A stretch of 64,000 nt of DNA from Phyto melanocephala. Lineage: Eukaryota > Arthropoda > Insecta > Diptera > Rhinophoridae. Under the pieces are notes generated by a model. It did not search any database. It worked only from the letters and a program-made list of their open reading frames with translations, and was not told the DNA's origin. This document shows, piece after piece, positions 8,407-19,370 of this stretch. The translations under genes and the position numbers were made by a program. The DNA is taken from the NCBI GenBank assembly GCA_941918925.1, contig OW799233.1, positions 70,194,578 to 70,258,577 on the forward strand. Reading direction: 5' to 3'. Numbering within the stretch: the first letter of the stretch is position 1; every line of letters starts with the position of its first letter.

Positions 8407-11271
8407 ACGGCTGATGGTAAGACTCAGGAAGTTTTGGGAGAAATTGTCGTTGATATATCGTATAACAACATTGTCAAACAGTTACGTCTTTTTATCGTTC
8501 CTACTATAAACACCCGGTTGATTCTCGGAACAGACTTTTGGAAAATGTTTAATTTAATTGATGGGGTCATATCAAGTATAACGGTAGAAAAAGAAGGTGA
8601 CCCAGAAGAAGAATATTATCCTTTAAACCTGGTACAGCAACGACAGTTGGAAGCAGTGAAGTCGCTTTTCCCCAATTTTGAAAGACAAGGCTTAGGTAGG
8701 ACGTCGTTGATTAAACATGAAATTGAGGTGAAAGATTCTAAACCCGTCAAACAGCGATATTATCCGGTCTCACCAGCCGTCGAGAAACTTTTATATACTG
8801 AAGTCGACAGAATGTTAAGTTTAAATGTAATCGAACCTAGCACTAGTTCCTGGAGTTCTCCCATGAGATTAGTAGTGAAACCTGGAAAAGTCAGACTCTG
8901 TTTGGATGCACGAAAAATTAATGAAGTAACCAGTAAAGATGCTTACCCCTTGCCTAATATAGCAGGAATATTTGCGAGACTACCCAAGGCTAATATAATT
9001 TCTAAGATAGATCTCAAAGATGCCTACTGGCAAATAGAACTTGAAGAGAATTCAAAACCTATAACAGCGTTCACAATCCCAGGTCGTCCGCTATACCAGT
9101 TCACTGTGATGCCATTTGGGTTATGTAACGCTCCGCAGACGATGTGTCGTCTTATGGACGAAATAATCCCACCCGATCTGAGAACCTGTGTATTCGGATA
9201 TCTGGATGATGTGTGCGTTGTGTCAGATTCGTTTGAAAATCATTTGTCTATTCTAGTTCGTTTAGCAGAAAAATTCCGTCAAGCCAACCTCACATTAAAC
9301 ATGTCGAAAAGTAAATTCTGTGTAAAAAGAGTAAATTATTTAGGCTATATTATTGGAGAAGGTGGTATATCAGCCGATCCCGAAAAAGTAGCATCCATTA
9401 AAAATTGGCCTGTGCCGAAAACTTTAAAACAAGTTAGGGCATTTTTAGGAGTTGCTGGCTGGTACCGGCGTTTTATAAGAAATTTTGCAGATGTTACATC
9501 TCCGATAACCGACGTTTTAGCTAAGAAAAAGAAATTTGAATGGACTAAGTCTGCTCAAGCCTCATTTGAAAGTATAAAAGATTTGTTAACTACAGCACCC
9601 GTATTGCGCAACCCAGATTTTTCAAAAAAATTTTTTGTACATTGTGATGCCAGTAACTTCGGAATTGGCGCGGTTCTAGTGCAGCTTGATAATGACAACC
9701 ACGAATGCCCTATAGCATTTTTTTCAAAGAAACTTAACTCCGCACAGAGAAATTACTCTGTTACGGAAAAAGAGTGCTTAGCGGCAATAGAGGCTATTGA
9801 AAAGTTTAGATGTTATTTAGAATTACATGAATTTGAAGTAATCACAGACCATAGCAGTCTGGTATGGTTAATGCGACAACCAGACCTGAAAGGCCGACTT
9901 GCAAGATGGGCTCTGAAATTGCAGAGTTATAAATTCACCATCTCTCATAGGAAAGGAAAGGATAATATAGTTCCCGATGCCTTGAGTAGGATGTATGAAA
10001 GTGAAGTGGCTGTATTAGAATTTGTAGACCCAGAAATCAATTTGGAATCTCCGCATTTTGAAGATGAAGATTACACTAAACTCAAGGACAAAGTTTCGAA
10101 GAACGAGTCAAGTTTACCAGATCTGAAAATTATTGACAACTTTGTTTACATTCGCACAAAACATAGCACCGGAGTGGACGAACATGATCAAAACGCTTGG
10201 AAATTATGGATTCCAAAAGCCTTACGAGCGGATATCTTAAATAAAGCTCATGATTCGATATTAGCATCTCACGGAGGGATTGCAAAAACTACCGAACGTA
10301 TACGTAGAACATTTTTTTGGCCTGGTCTTGTAATGGATGTAAGAGAATATATTCGGAAATGCGAAGTTTGCAAAACTACAAAGGCTACAAATTGTATACT
10401 AAAACCAGAAATGGGTAAAATGGCAGTAAGTGAAAGACCCTTTCAACGAATTTATGTTGATATCTTAGGTCCTTATCCGAGAAGTAAAAATGGGCATATT
10501 GGGCTTCTAATCGTCGTAGATCATTTTAGCAAATTTCATTGGTTAGGACTGTTAAAAAAATTCTCTTGCCCCAAGATTACCGAATTCCTTGAGAAACATA
10601 TATTTTTCATGTATGGTATCCCCGAAACTTTAATAACTGATAATGGGTCACAGTTTAAAGCAGCAGATTTTAATAAATTCTTAAACAAATACGGAGTCAA
10701 TCATATTTATACCGCTCTTTATTCACCTCAAAGTAACGCAGCAGAGCGCGTAAACCGCTCAATAATTGCCGCTATCCGAGCATATCTCAAAGAAGATCAA
10801 CGAGAATGGGATAAACATATTCCAGCTATTAGTTGTGCCTTACGGAACTCTACTCATCAGGCTACGGGAGTTAGTCCTTATCACGTGCTATATGGGTTTG
10901 ATATGGTTACCCATGGAAACTCATATAAATTACTAAAAACCTTGAGTTCTCTTAATGATCACACGATAACAGTAGAAAGGGATGATCACCTTGCGTTATT
11001 ACGAAACAAAGTCAAAAAACATTTGGAAAAGGCTTACGAGACTAACGCAAACCAATACAATCTACGAGCTAGACCAATTAACTATGCTGTAGGCTCTGAA
11101 GTATTCAGAAGAAATTTTGCACAAAGTAACGCCGAAAAAATGTTTAATGCAAAACTGGCTCCTAAATTTATCAAAACCAAAGTTAAGGCTAAGGTAGGCA
11201 ATTGCTATTATATTCTTGAAGATACCGATGGTCGAGTAGGCACATATCATGCAAAAGACATTCGAAATTGA
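8407..11271 (+). CDS. pol: Pol: protease C-terminus, reverse transcriptase, RNase H, integrase
   Basis: An open frame of about 954 codons directly after the stop at 8404. It begins with the end of the protease (RLILGTDFW, the flap and dimer region). RT follows, with LDARKIN, KIDLKDAYWQI, MPFGLCNAPQ and the catalytic YLDD at 9199-9210. RNase H has its first Asp in CDASNFG (9646). Integrase has the H-x6-H...C-x2-C zinc-binding module (ASHGG ... CEVC) and the catalytic triad Asp (10459), Asp in TDNGS (10639) and Glu in AAERVN (10744). RT before RNase H before integrase is the Ty3/gypsy order. There is no chromodomain and no env afterwards. All catalytic residues are present, so apart from the stop upstream the enzyme part looks intact. 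Confidence 0.93.
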   Translation, partial: TADGKTQEVLGEIVVDISYNNIVKQLRLFIVPTINTRLILGTDFWKMFNLIDGVISSITVEKEGDPEEEYYPLNLVQQRQLEAVKSLFPNFERQGLGRTSLIKHEIEVKDSKPVKQRYYPVSPAVEKLLYTEVDRMLSLNVIEPSTSSWSSPMRLVVKPGKVRLCLDARKINEVTSKDAYPLPNIAGIFARLPKANIISKIDLKDAYWQIELEENSKPITAFTIPGRPLYQFTVMPFGLCNAPQTMCRLMDEIIPPDLRTCVFGYLDDVCVVSDSFENHLSILVRLAEKFRQANLTLNMSKSKFCVKRVNYLGYIIGEGGISADPEKVASIKNWPVPKTLKQVRAFLGVAGWYRRFIRNFADVTSPITDVLAKKKKFEWTKSAQASFESIKDLLTTAPVLRNPDFSKKFFVHCDASNFGIGAVLVQLDNDNHECPIAFFSKKLNSAQRNYSVTEKECLAAIEAIEKFRCYLELHEFEVITDHSSLVWLMRQPDLKGRLARWALKLQSYKFTISHRKGKDNIVPDALSRMYESEVAVLEFVDPEINLESPHFEDEDYTKLKDKVSKNESSLPDLKIIDNFVYIRTKHSTGVDEHDQNAWKLWIPKALRADILNKAHDSILASHGGIAKTTERIRRTFFWPGLVMDVREYIRKCEVCKTTKATNCILKPEMGKMAVSERPFQRIYVDILGPYPRSKNGHIGLLIVVDHFSKFHWLGLLKKFSCPKITEFLEKHIFFMYGIPETLITDNGSQFKAADFNKFLNKYGVNHIYTALYSPQSNAAERVNRSIIAAIRAYLKEDQREWDKHIPAISCALRNSTHQATGVSPYHVLYGFDMVTHGNSYKLLKTLSSLNDHTITVERDDHLALLRNKVKKHLEKAYETNANQYNLRARPINYAVGSEVFRRNFAQSNAEKMFNAKLAPKFIKTKVKAKVGNCYYILEDTDGRVGTYHAKDIRN

Positions 11272-11379
11272 AGAATTTTGAAAGTACATGATAAATTAAG
11301 AAACAAGGTTTTAATACCCTACATATAATATACTTGTTCTCCGGTTAATCTGTTCATAAATATTCCATATTACCCGGTT
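11272..11379 (+). other. Short 3' untranslated stretch with no clear polypurine tract
   Basis: This 108-bp stretch separates the pol stop from the 3' LTR. The bases right before the LTR (TATTCCATATTACCCGGTT) are not purine-rich. The only purine-rich runs are GAAGAATTTTGAAAG (from about 11270) and TTAAGAAACAAGG (about 11296), well upstream of the LTR edge. Confidence 0.6.
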
Positions 11380-14300
11380 TGTAATGTGAGGTTTAAACTC
11401 TCTATTCAATCAGATGCAACATTCTTGTTTTGTTTTAAATACACCGAACCATTTTTTTGTTATCATATTTTCAAACCATAAATTCCCCTAAACTCTGATT
11501 TACCTTCTATAATTATATGCATTTGCCTTTAAAATTTTAATACTTCACTTTCATGCAAAGTAAAACGGGAAAAAATAAAAGCATAATAAAAACAACATTT
11601 TTCTACAAATTGGTAATGATAGAAACTACTTGGTAGATAATAATTCTATGTAAAAATATTTGGTTTCTCCACTTAGATATTGGAAATAAAATCAGTTTTG
11701 TACGCTTGAAACTCTATCAGTATCATTTTAAAGCTAACTAATAAATTATAAAGAAAAAGAAAATCTGTTGTGTCATAATGGGTTAATTTCGTGGTACAAG
11801 TAGTACATTTATATAAATTGCAATTTTAAAGTTACACACTTCTACAACTAGCAAAAAAAAATCCTGTAGCTGATATAAACTTTATAGTTAATCATTACTT
11901 ATATTTAACATTCAGGTAACTCTGACTAATCAGCTGTGTAATTTTCGCACAGTTAGCATTTCAACTGTCAAACTCTTCACACAAGAAAGGGAAATTCTCT
12001 CTTTTTTCAAACCTGGTATCATACGCGCGCACCGGCATAAGCAAATATAAAGACAAATATATAGAAAGAACTAGAAGAAAAACTTCCAATAACGGGATAA
12101 TGATACTTAAACAAATTTGCCAAAATCAGGCGATTATTAATTTTGACTCGCCAACGTGTGATTTGATTTTTATTCTGTCTTTTGCCCGAACAAGTCGTAC
12201 TTAACATGATTGCCTAAACACTGAATTTTTATTGAAGAATCAACCGTATCTGGTCAGGAAAGTTTCATTGTGGGTCTCACGTAAAATATCAATAGATTTT
12301 TCATCGTTGCTTTTGGAAAAAAATAAGTATTTTAAAATTTCAAATACACTGAGACAGGAACACTTCAGCCGCCCAAAAGCTCTATCCAGCTCACGTGCCT
12401 GCTGTGTCGTTATAAAGGTTATACAAACAGGCGGAAATTAATCAGGCCGTCCATAACTTCTACCAGAAACGTTAGTACCAGCAGTTGGAATTCTATTTGT
12501 TGGCGATACCATACGAGAAGAGTAAAGGCATAAGCAGACAATTTAAAAATTCTATGACAAATCTAAAGAAACTTCTAAGTAAGAAGGGTGGGCAACAGCA
12601 AATACTTGGGTTAACGGCGTCCATTTAAAACAAAAAAAAAAAAACAGAAAAAAAAAAACTTCCACAAAAATCTTTATCAGAGAATAAGGCATTGTTTCTT
12701 TTAGTGTCCCCAAAACCTGTACATTTTGATCGGTAAAATTACTCGATAAAAATAACAGAAAAAAAAAAAACAAAAAAATTATTCTTTAAATCTCGGTTTA
12801 GAATGGTATGCTTAAAACCTCAATAAGTCAGTATTTACATATTTATTTCGGTTTTATAAACGAGTGAAAAGGTTTTATAAACGATAAACTTGGAACTGCC
12901 GGATAGCCAAAAATACTTGGACCTAAGAGCAATCTCATATCCTACTGCATTTTGAAGGCCTTCAACGTTGCAGGTGAGTAAAAATAATTTTTATTCTGGT
13001 GTCCTTGATTTATGTAACATTATGACAGTGAAATTTATTATGTTTAAATAAATTACTCAATTAAGTCGCTAATAGCCTTTCATTGAGTAAATCTACAAAT
13101 GCAACCAAAACAAAAAAATCTTATTTATTTGAATTACACCCTCATAATGTTACAAATACGTTCCATTTTCTTTATTTGAATTATTTTCATTTCTATCAAC
13201 ATTGTTTTGATCGCCGTTTTACCAAATGCATTCACTCTCATAGATATGTAAAGCCATATACTACATATATACACAGATACATACTTATGTACGTACCTAT
13301 AGCGTTGACATTATTAAAATTCTTATGTGAACCAAAATTTTAATATTTCGCTTGATTAAAAAAAAAACAACCAAACCAAATACAAATTATAATCCATATC
13401 TCAATTTTGATCAAATAAATAGTACTTAACTTTAATTTTTATTAACTTTATTTGCAATAAACAAAACGATGGTAAAACCAAAACAATGTTGATAGTTTAT
13501 AAAACCGAAACACAATTAAGCTGTATGACAATTAATATCTATGTAAATACCAAACAACAAAAACAAACCAAAGATGAAAAGAATACGATTACAAACACTT
13601 ATGCATCAAACTAGCCAGATCATTAATAACCCCGCTTAAACACATTCAGGTGTGAAAGAGATAACTATATGCGTTATCATCGTTTAATATACTCGTTGAA
13701 AGAAAAATTTTATCAAAACAAAAGAAAAAGTTTTGTTCGTTTAATTTCATCGCTAATGCATAAATTCTGACAAAGAAATTTGTAAATGTACTACACTGAA
13801 TGTACCACATCAAATACGTTTTTAACCCTTGTAGATGCACCGAAACAGCTTGATTGCATGTCAATCAAATTTATTAATGAATAAATTTTTTTTAAGTACT
13901 TAACAACTACACGTTCTTAAATTTTATACTTTAATATAAAATAATTGTAATTTCATATTGAAAGTTTTACGTTATGCTACAATAATATAAATTGAAGAAA
14001 TTTTAATTGAATTGTTATGGAGTAATAACATAAGCTCTATGTACTTTATAATCTAGAATGTCCTTATAAATTATATTATTGATACACGTCAAACAAAAAT
14101 CATGATTACATAGGTGTTAGAATTATTATAAGAATATATCTGTGGAGAAATAAAACAGAAGAAAACTAAATTTAAATTAAATTGAAATTTGAATCGAATG
14201 AATTTTATGAAAGTAAATAAAGAAAAATTGTATTAATATGTCCGAATAATTATAATTGAGTTTTCCTTGGTGATAAATGTGAGGAGATAACTGTTTAGGG

Positions 14301-14680
14301 GTTCTTTTAATATTTATTCCTGCCGCCAGAACCTAGGAAGGGTGGGTATCGAGGCAGAAGGAGGTACATCTACCAACCTCCTCGTTTAGAAAGTGTGAAT
14401 AGACTTAACAATTGCAATATCATGGATCACGTAAATTTCATATCATACCATAGCCCAATTAGTTAGTTTGTGTATTAAATGACAGTTATCCTTATTTATG
14501 AATTAGTGGCTTTAAGGACTCTTTAATTTTAAAATTTTGTAATGGAATGTCAGTGAGAAAGATCAACGAACCACCCCAGCCGCTAGATGCTAGTCGAAAC
14601 ATAAGACGAGTCCTGTCTGATCTCCCTCTCACTAGAGCGAACGGTATTCATAGCACATACATATAGCAAATAGCATTACA
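11380..14680 (+). repeat. 3' LTR of the RING-Gag retrotransposon (3301 bp)
   Basis: It matches 2141-5443 almost base for base. The differences I found are homopolymer lengths: a T run near 2765/12003, and A runs near 3395/12632 and 3525/12760. The target duplication ACCT follows at 14681-14684. Confidence 0.93.
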
Positions 14681-14684
14681 ACCT

Positions 14685-14760
14685 GTACAAATCTTATGGA
14701 AAGATGTTAACATCTTTGCGAATTGATCGTAGATGTTAAATGTTGATCAGTGTAAAAAGG
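14685..14760. mobile_element. Right part of the TIR element split by the LTR retrotransposon
   Basis: It ends with GATCAGTGTAAAAAGG, the inverted partner of the sequence at 1624-1639. Copies of AAGATGTT/AACATCTT lie just inside. Confidence 0.5.
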
Positions 14761-15406
14761 TTTTAGTCTTTTATTAGTATTTATTTAGGAGTAGAATATG
14801 TTGTAGGAATTGAAATGTTTGCCAAACGATTCATTACCAAAGTGTGTTACGTGGAGTTAACTTCAACCGGCAACACAAGTACTAAAAGTTTTTTTTTTGT
14901 GTGTGAACAAAGTACATATAGCAATTTTACAAGTACAGCTTCCATATAATAGATAGTTGGAGACTAACCACTTATCTTAATGAGGACACCATATCTTAAA
15001 AAGTTGAAGCCATATTCCATATGATCATAACCTTGGCAAGGTTAAATAGTATGCATGATTTTGGAAAAGCATACGTACATAAAATAGTTCATATACGCGT
15101 AAAAAAGTATACACACACATCCAATGGTATACACACACATAAAATAGAGCCACATGTTAAACTAACCTTTAAATTATATAAACTTTCGAATAGTCCAGAA
15201 AACTCAAACCTCAATCAGTAACAACTTCTCAAATCTTTTGAAATAGAAAAACTAACTAATAATAATTTAAACAAATTGTGGATAACACTAAATATAATTT
15301 TCATAAAGAAAATATGAAAATGCAAAAAGAAAGTCTAAAATTAAAAGCAACATTTTTAAATTCTATTTATACAATAAATTCATTAATTTAAGTACTTCAA
15401 TGAAAC
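14761..15406. other. AT-rich stretch, no gene seen
   Basis: About 650 bp of AT-rich DNA with CACACA microsatellite patches near 15110-15140. No coding or RNA signal is supported. Confidence 0.6.
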
Positions 15407-15409
15407 TAT

Positions 15410-16308
15410 GGCCCATAATCATAGTTAAACAGTAAAGTCGGTTCTTTTTAAAAACAACTTTAAATTAAAAACCTGCTTTTATTAATTTTGCAACTATAAT
15501 CAAAATTAAAGTATGTTTTAACTTGAACTGACTTTAAGTGGGTGCCGCGTCAAATTTAATAATCGATTTCATACAATCTGCATCAAAACATAAACAAGTG
15601 TCATCTCTAATCAGCTTGAGTAAAATATAAATATTTTAGAGCAAATAATTAAAGGCGGCAAAGAATTCTACCAACAGTAGCCTGGGACATCCCATGGAGG
15701 TAAGCTGAAAAAACACAATTTTCTTTATCGTATTTAATCATGAAATAGCCTGGTATACACTTACCAATGTCACTTTGATAGGCATTCCTTCCTAGGATCC
15801 GCAATGTGGTTAAAACTTGCAGGCTTATTGGAATAGGTAAGCCCCGATTATTTTTTTTTCCTCGTCGTCCACTAAACTAATAACAAAACATGCCGCTTCT
15901 TTGTCAAACCTATATCTCGAAAAAAATTCATCTTCGTCTAGCTCAAAAGGGTCAAACCTTTGCTTATAATTTTTGGGTTTTCTTTGCTCCTGCAATTCCT
16001 CAAGAATGAGAAAATCCGCTCTAATTTTGTTAAATGTACACATATTTTTTTTTATCTAGAGAAAATCTAATTTTTCTTAGTTTTCAATTGCTTAAAATTT
16101 TTATTTTATATGTATACAACAAACAGCTGTTGCATTTAAAGTTGATGTTAAAAAGTTAAAAACAACTTTTGTTTGTTTTAACTTTAAAATATGCTTTTAC
16201 GTTTAAAGTCGGCTTTTGCTTGTCTATGCTAGGCAAAACTGATAATTTTAAAAAAAGTCTACTTTAAAAATTTAAAGCATACTTTGTTTATGACTATGAT
16301 TATGGGCC
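15410..16308 (-). mobile_element. PIF/Harbinger-type element, internally deleted
   Basis: Perfect 16-bp terminal inverted repeats (GGCCCATAATCATAGT) are flanked by TAT on both sides (15407-15409, 16309-16311), the 3-bp duplication size of this superfamily. Inside, on the minus strand, is the N-terminal part of a HARBI1-like transposase. At 899 bp it lacks room for the DDE domain, so it must rely on another copy to move. Confidence 0.8.
15651..16043 (-). pseudogene. HARBI1-like transposase fragment, frameshifted
   Basis: The start at 16043 gives an open frame with RFDPFELDEDEFFSRYRFDK, typical of the N-terminal part of HARBI1-like nucleases. The frame breaks at an A9 run near 15849-15857. In the neighbouring frame the family pattern resumes (PISLQVLTTLRILGRNAYQS), then a donor-like GTAAGTGTAT, an intron of about 65 bp ending in TTTTTTCAG, and AYLHGMSQATVGRIL, the helix-turn-helix segment. 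The catalytic DDE region is absent. Intron position and motifs are read from sequence; the family assignment is from knowledge. Confidence 0.75.
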
Positions 16309-16311
16309 TAT

Positions 16312-16985
16312 GTTTAAAATTGTCTTTAACTAATAATTTCTAATATTTTAATTTGAAGCTCTCAGAAATAATTTCAAATTTTGAGCAAAAAGGCATTTAG
16401 TGAAAAATCTTTCAATAAATTGGATTAAATATACATGTAAAAATAAGTCGAATAAGTTTAAAAGATAACTTTTTTTTTTATTTTAAATTTAACTCCAATT
16501 AAAAGTAAAGACGTAACCATTAAAATTAAAAAAAAAAATGAAGCCAGATTAATGTTAAATTAATACATACATATACACAAATGGAAACAAATGTTAAAAA
16601 AAAATTGTTGGGAAAATCAGAAAATAACATTACTTTTAATAGAGTTTAAAAGAAGTTTAAGACTTAAATATAAATTAATGTAATTGCCCTATTTATAATT
16701 AGAAACCCTTATTTTTTTATTGTCAATAAATTGATTTACTAGAGTAAATTGTAATAATAAAATAAAAAAATAAAATAATTTATACTTAATTTGCCTTCAG
16801 ATTTAAAAGATATTAAACAATGTAAATACATATAAATTCTTCTTATTTTGTTTATTATAAACTACTTATTATCTAAAATTGTTAAATATGCTTCAAGATT
16901 TGTATAACATAATAACCTTTTTGAATATAGCTCTACGTTATGTTATTAATTCAATATGTTCAAAGTAACAGTAGCATCGTCAAGC
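16312..16985. other. AT-rich stretch, no gene seen
   Basis: About 670 bp of AT-rich sequence with long A and T runs. I see no ORF with a recognisable domain and no terminal repeats. Confidence 0.6.
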
Positions 16986-16988
16986 TTA

Positions 16989-17515
16989 AGGCCTAACTAA
17001 CTATATTATGCTTTTGCTGGCTTAAGCAAATGTGCGGATACACAAAATTAAATGTATGGAACTATATTGTACTTAAGAAACTTTTCGTCAAGTTTCGTCA
17101 AGTGTCATTTGCATAAGCAAACTGCGAATCTGATCGTACTTTGCTTACGAAAATAGATTTTCATTTGATATGTACACACTGTTGCATTATTTAGCACCTT
17201 TTTTATTAATGTTGTTATTTGTTTTTTTCAAATAGTGAAAAAATGTATAAATTTAATAGTTTATAGTAAAATATTTTTACATTTTACACATTAAATAATA
17301 ATTTTGTGACAATATCAATATATTTAGGAAATACAGAAATAAAACAGCCTTTGCAAAAGTACAAATATTTGCAACTAATCATAGTAAGTATTTAAGTTTA
17401 AAAAGTACAATATATCCACCGACAAGTCTTCAAAAATTTGCTTAAGCATTTGACAGACTTTTCGTTGGTTTTTGACATTAGCTTAAGCCAGCAAAAGCAT
17501 AATATAGTTAGGCCT
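16989..17515. mobile_element. PIF/Harbinger-type MITE (527 bp, TSD TTA)
   Basis: Long terminal inverted repeats start AGGCCTAAC and continue through TATATTATGCTTTTGCTGGC; the left arm has an extra 4-bp CTAA-type repeat. The element is flanked by TTA at 16986-16988 and 17516-17518. No coding remnant was recognised inside. It sits exactly within the left arm of the inverted pair at 17519/21629 (see that entry), so it inserted into an older element. Confidence 0.75.
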
Positions 17516-17831
17516 TTAGTCTAGACGATATGTTGAATCAGCAAATTTATGTTTAAAAATTTGTTACAAGTGCCATTATATCGAGTAAACACAAAATTTT
17601 TTATGATTAACATCATTTGCTCACACTTTTTTAACTATGCCATCAAATGTATGTTGACGACTTCATAAAAAGAAACAAATCGTAGAATATCCTTCATTTT
17701 AGAGTTTATATGTATATCTAATGTTTGATATATATTACTTTGCTTCGAATGCTATTTTGAATTTCAATAATTTTTTATAGTGTACTCTATTCTACTTGAG
17801 CCTTATCAGATGCCTTGAAGTTGAAAACTTA

Positions 17832-18634
17832 TACCCCTTTTATGGTTCACCACTCAACTCAGTTTGGTTGTGTGAGAGTCAACCCAACTTATGCACAACC
17901 AAACTCATTTTAGGTATTGTGATACTCAACTGTTTTTAGTTGAGTTTGCTATAAAGTTGCCAACTTAAAATATCGAATTGCCAACTTTAAATATTATGTT
18001 TGGCAAATAAAAATTAAAAAAAAAAAATCAGAATAAAAGGTATTTATAATGAAAAGTGCCGATTAATGTTATGATGATGAAAATAAAAACTCTTGTGTAG
18101 ATGTGCTACGTACAAAAATAAAAATTCGTGATGATTCAAGCCCTCTTGAGCTGCCCAGTGCCAAGTATATAGGTATTTCTAATAAGTAACGACACTAAAT
18201 AATTATTTTATATTTATAGATTTATAAGTTATTTCCGATTAAGCAAGGAAGCGTTTTTTTAATTGCTGGATGAAATTAAAGATCACCTAAAAACACCTGT
18301 TCGCGTGGTGGCTATTCCTCCGATATTAAAGTTATGTGCTGCTCTTGAATTTTTTGCTGACGGAAGCTATCAAAAATGAAATGAAATTAAAAAGTTGTTA
18401 TAAAAATGTACGATCTCTCCATTTTGTTTTCCATTCTTAACGCTTTTAAAGAAATCAACCTTAAATGTATTCAACGTTTTTGTCGACCAAATTTTTTCAA
18501 AGTTGAAAACGGTAATGCCACGGAAAAATAGATACACAACTGAATAGTCAACTGTAAGTTGAGTTGAGAATACCAATGTCAATTTGCCAAAGACAACCAA
18601 ACTGTTACAAAAGTGGAGAACCGCAATAGGGGCA
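17832..18634 (+). mobile_element. PIF/Harbinger-type element (803 bp, TSD TTA)
   Basis: The ends are TACCCCTTTTATGGTTCACC and the reverse complement of TGCCCCTATTGCGGTTCTCC, flanked by TTA at 17829-17831 and 18635-18637. A transposase remnant on the plus strand lies in the middle (18131-18379). Subterminal TTGAGTTG/CAACTCAA repeats are frequent. Confidence 0.75.
18131..18379 (+). pseudogene. Harbinger transposase remnant with intron
   Basis: SSPLELPSAK is followed by a donor-like GTATTTCTAATAAG, an intron of about 50 bp ending TATTTATAG, then FISYFRLSKEAFF, a TAA stop, and the frame going on with LLDEIKDHLK ... PPILKLCAALEFFADGSYQ. This matches the N-terminal region of PIF/Harbinger nucleases (Rlske ... 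ip..lkLl.aL.f.a.GsyQ). The rest of the gene is missing. Confidence 0.7.
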
Positions 18635-18637
18635 TTA

Positions 18638-19370
18638 ATCTTCTTCTATAAATATAAGTGAAAATACTCTAAAAAGGCATAAAGAAAATTTACTGCTAAT
18701 ATTTTTAAATATTATTCAGGCTGCAGTTTATTTAAAATTTTCTTTATAAAAAATTTTTTTAACTGTGCCAATTAAAATAAAATATGAAAAAGCATATTTT
18801 TGCCGAAACTAGCCGAGTGGAAAGCATTTTCGAAACTCTTTGAACGGTAATAAATTATTGGATGTAAATATCATTTATTAAACACCTAGGCTTTTAGTAA
18901 ATAAAATTAGTTTTCTATATCATATTTTCTTACCACGACGAGCTACACTAAAGTGTTACTGGTTCGGTCCTGCTCAGCAAGATAACGAAAGCAACAGATG
19001 ATTGTTTCACAATTAATGTTTAGATTGGTGTCAACTTTGAATTTTGAAAAGCATCAAAACATTTAAAAAACGCGTTACTTTCAAAATTTTTAACTTTTTA
19101 TTCTATTTATTTCATAAAATTTTAAGTTTCCATAGAAAAATATAATAAGGAACATAAAGCCCAAAATTAAGTTCTATATCACCCTTTAAATTATAATGTT
19201 ACTTATGAAAATACTAACTACATCATTGTCTCAATTGTTATGTTGTGAAATTGTAAATTTGAAAGTTCTTGCATATTATATTTTTTTTAGCTTCATTTCT
19301 CTTATAAACCATATAAGATATTAATAAATAAGTATGGGAATTAAATAATAATAAATATTATAAAATATAC
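18638..19370. other. AT-rich stretch, no gene seen
   Basis: About 730 bp, AT-rich. No domain, RNA gene or terminal repeat was found. Confidence 0.55.

Larger units (their letters stand above)
2141..14680 (+). mobile_element. Near-complete Ty3/gypsy LTR retrotransposon with 3.3-kb LTRs (Osvaldo/Ulysses-like)
   Basis: The element is 12,540 bp. LTRs (2141-5443, 11380-14680) begin TG and end CA and are flanked by the 4-bp duplication ACCT (2137-2140, 14681-14684). Order inside: tRNA-Lys primer site, gag with RING-H2 and CCHC fingers, then protease, RT, RNase H and integrase in the -1 frame. This domain order is Ty3/gypsy. There is no env. The tRNA-Lys primer, 4-bp duplication and long LTRs recall the Osvaldo/Ulysses lineage; this is inference and needs an RT tree. 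The LTRs differ, as far as I compared them, only in homopolymer lengths, so the insertion is very young. One in-frame stop (8404-8406) interrupts pol. Confidence 0.93.
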
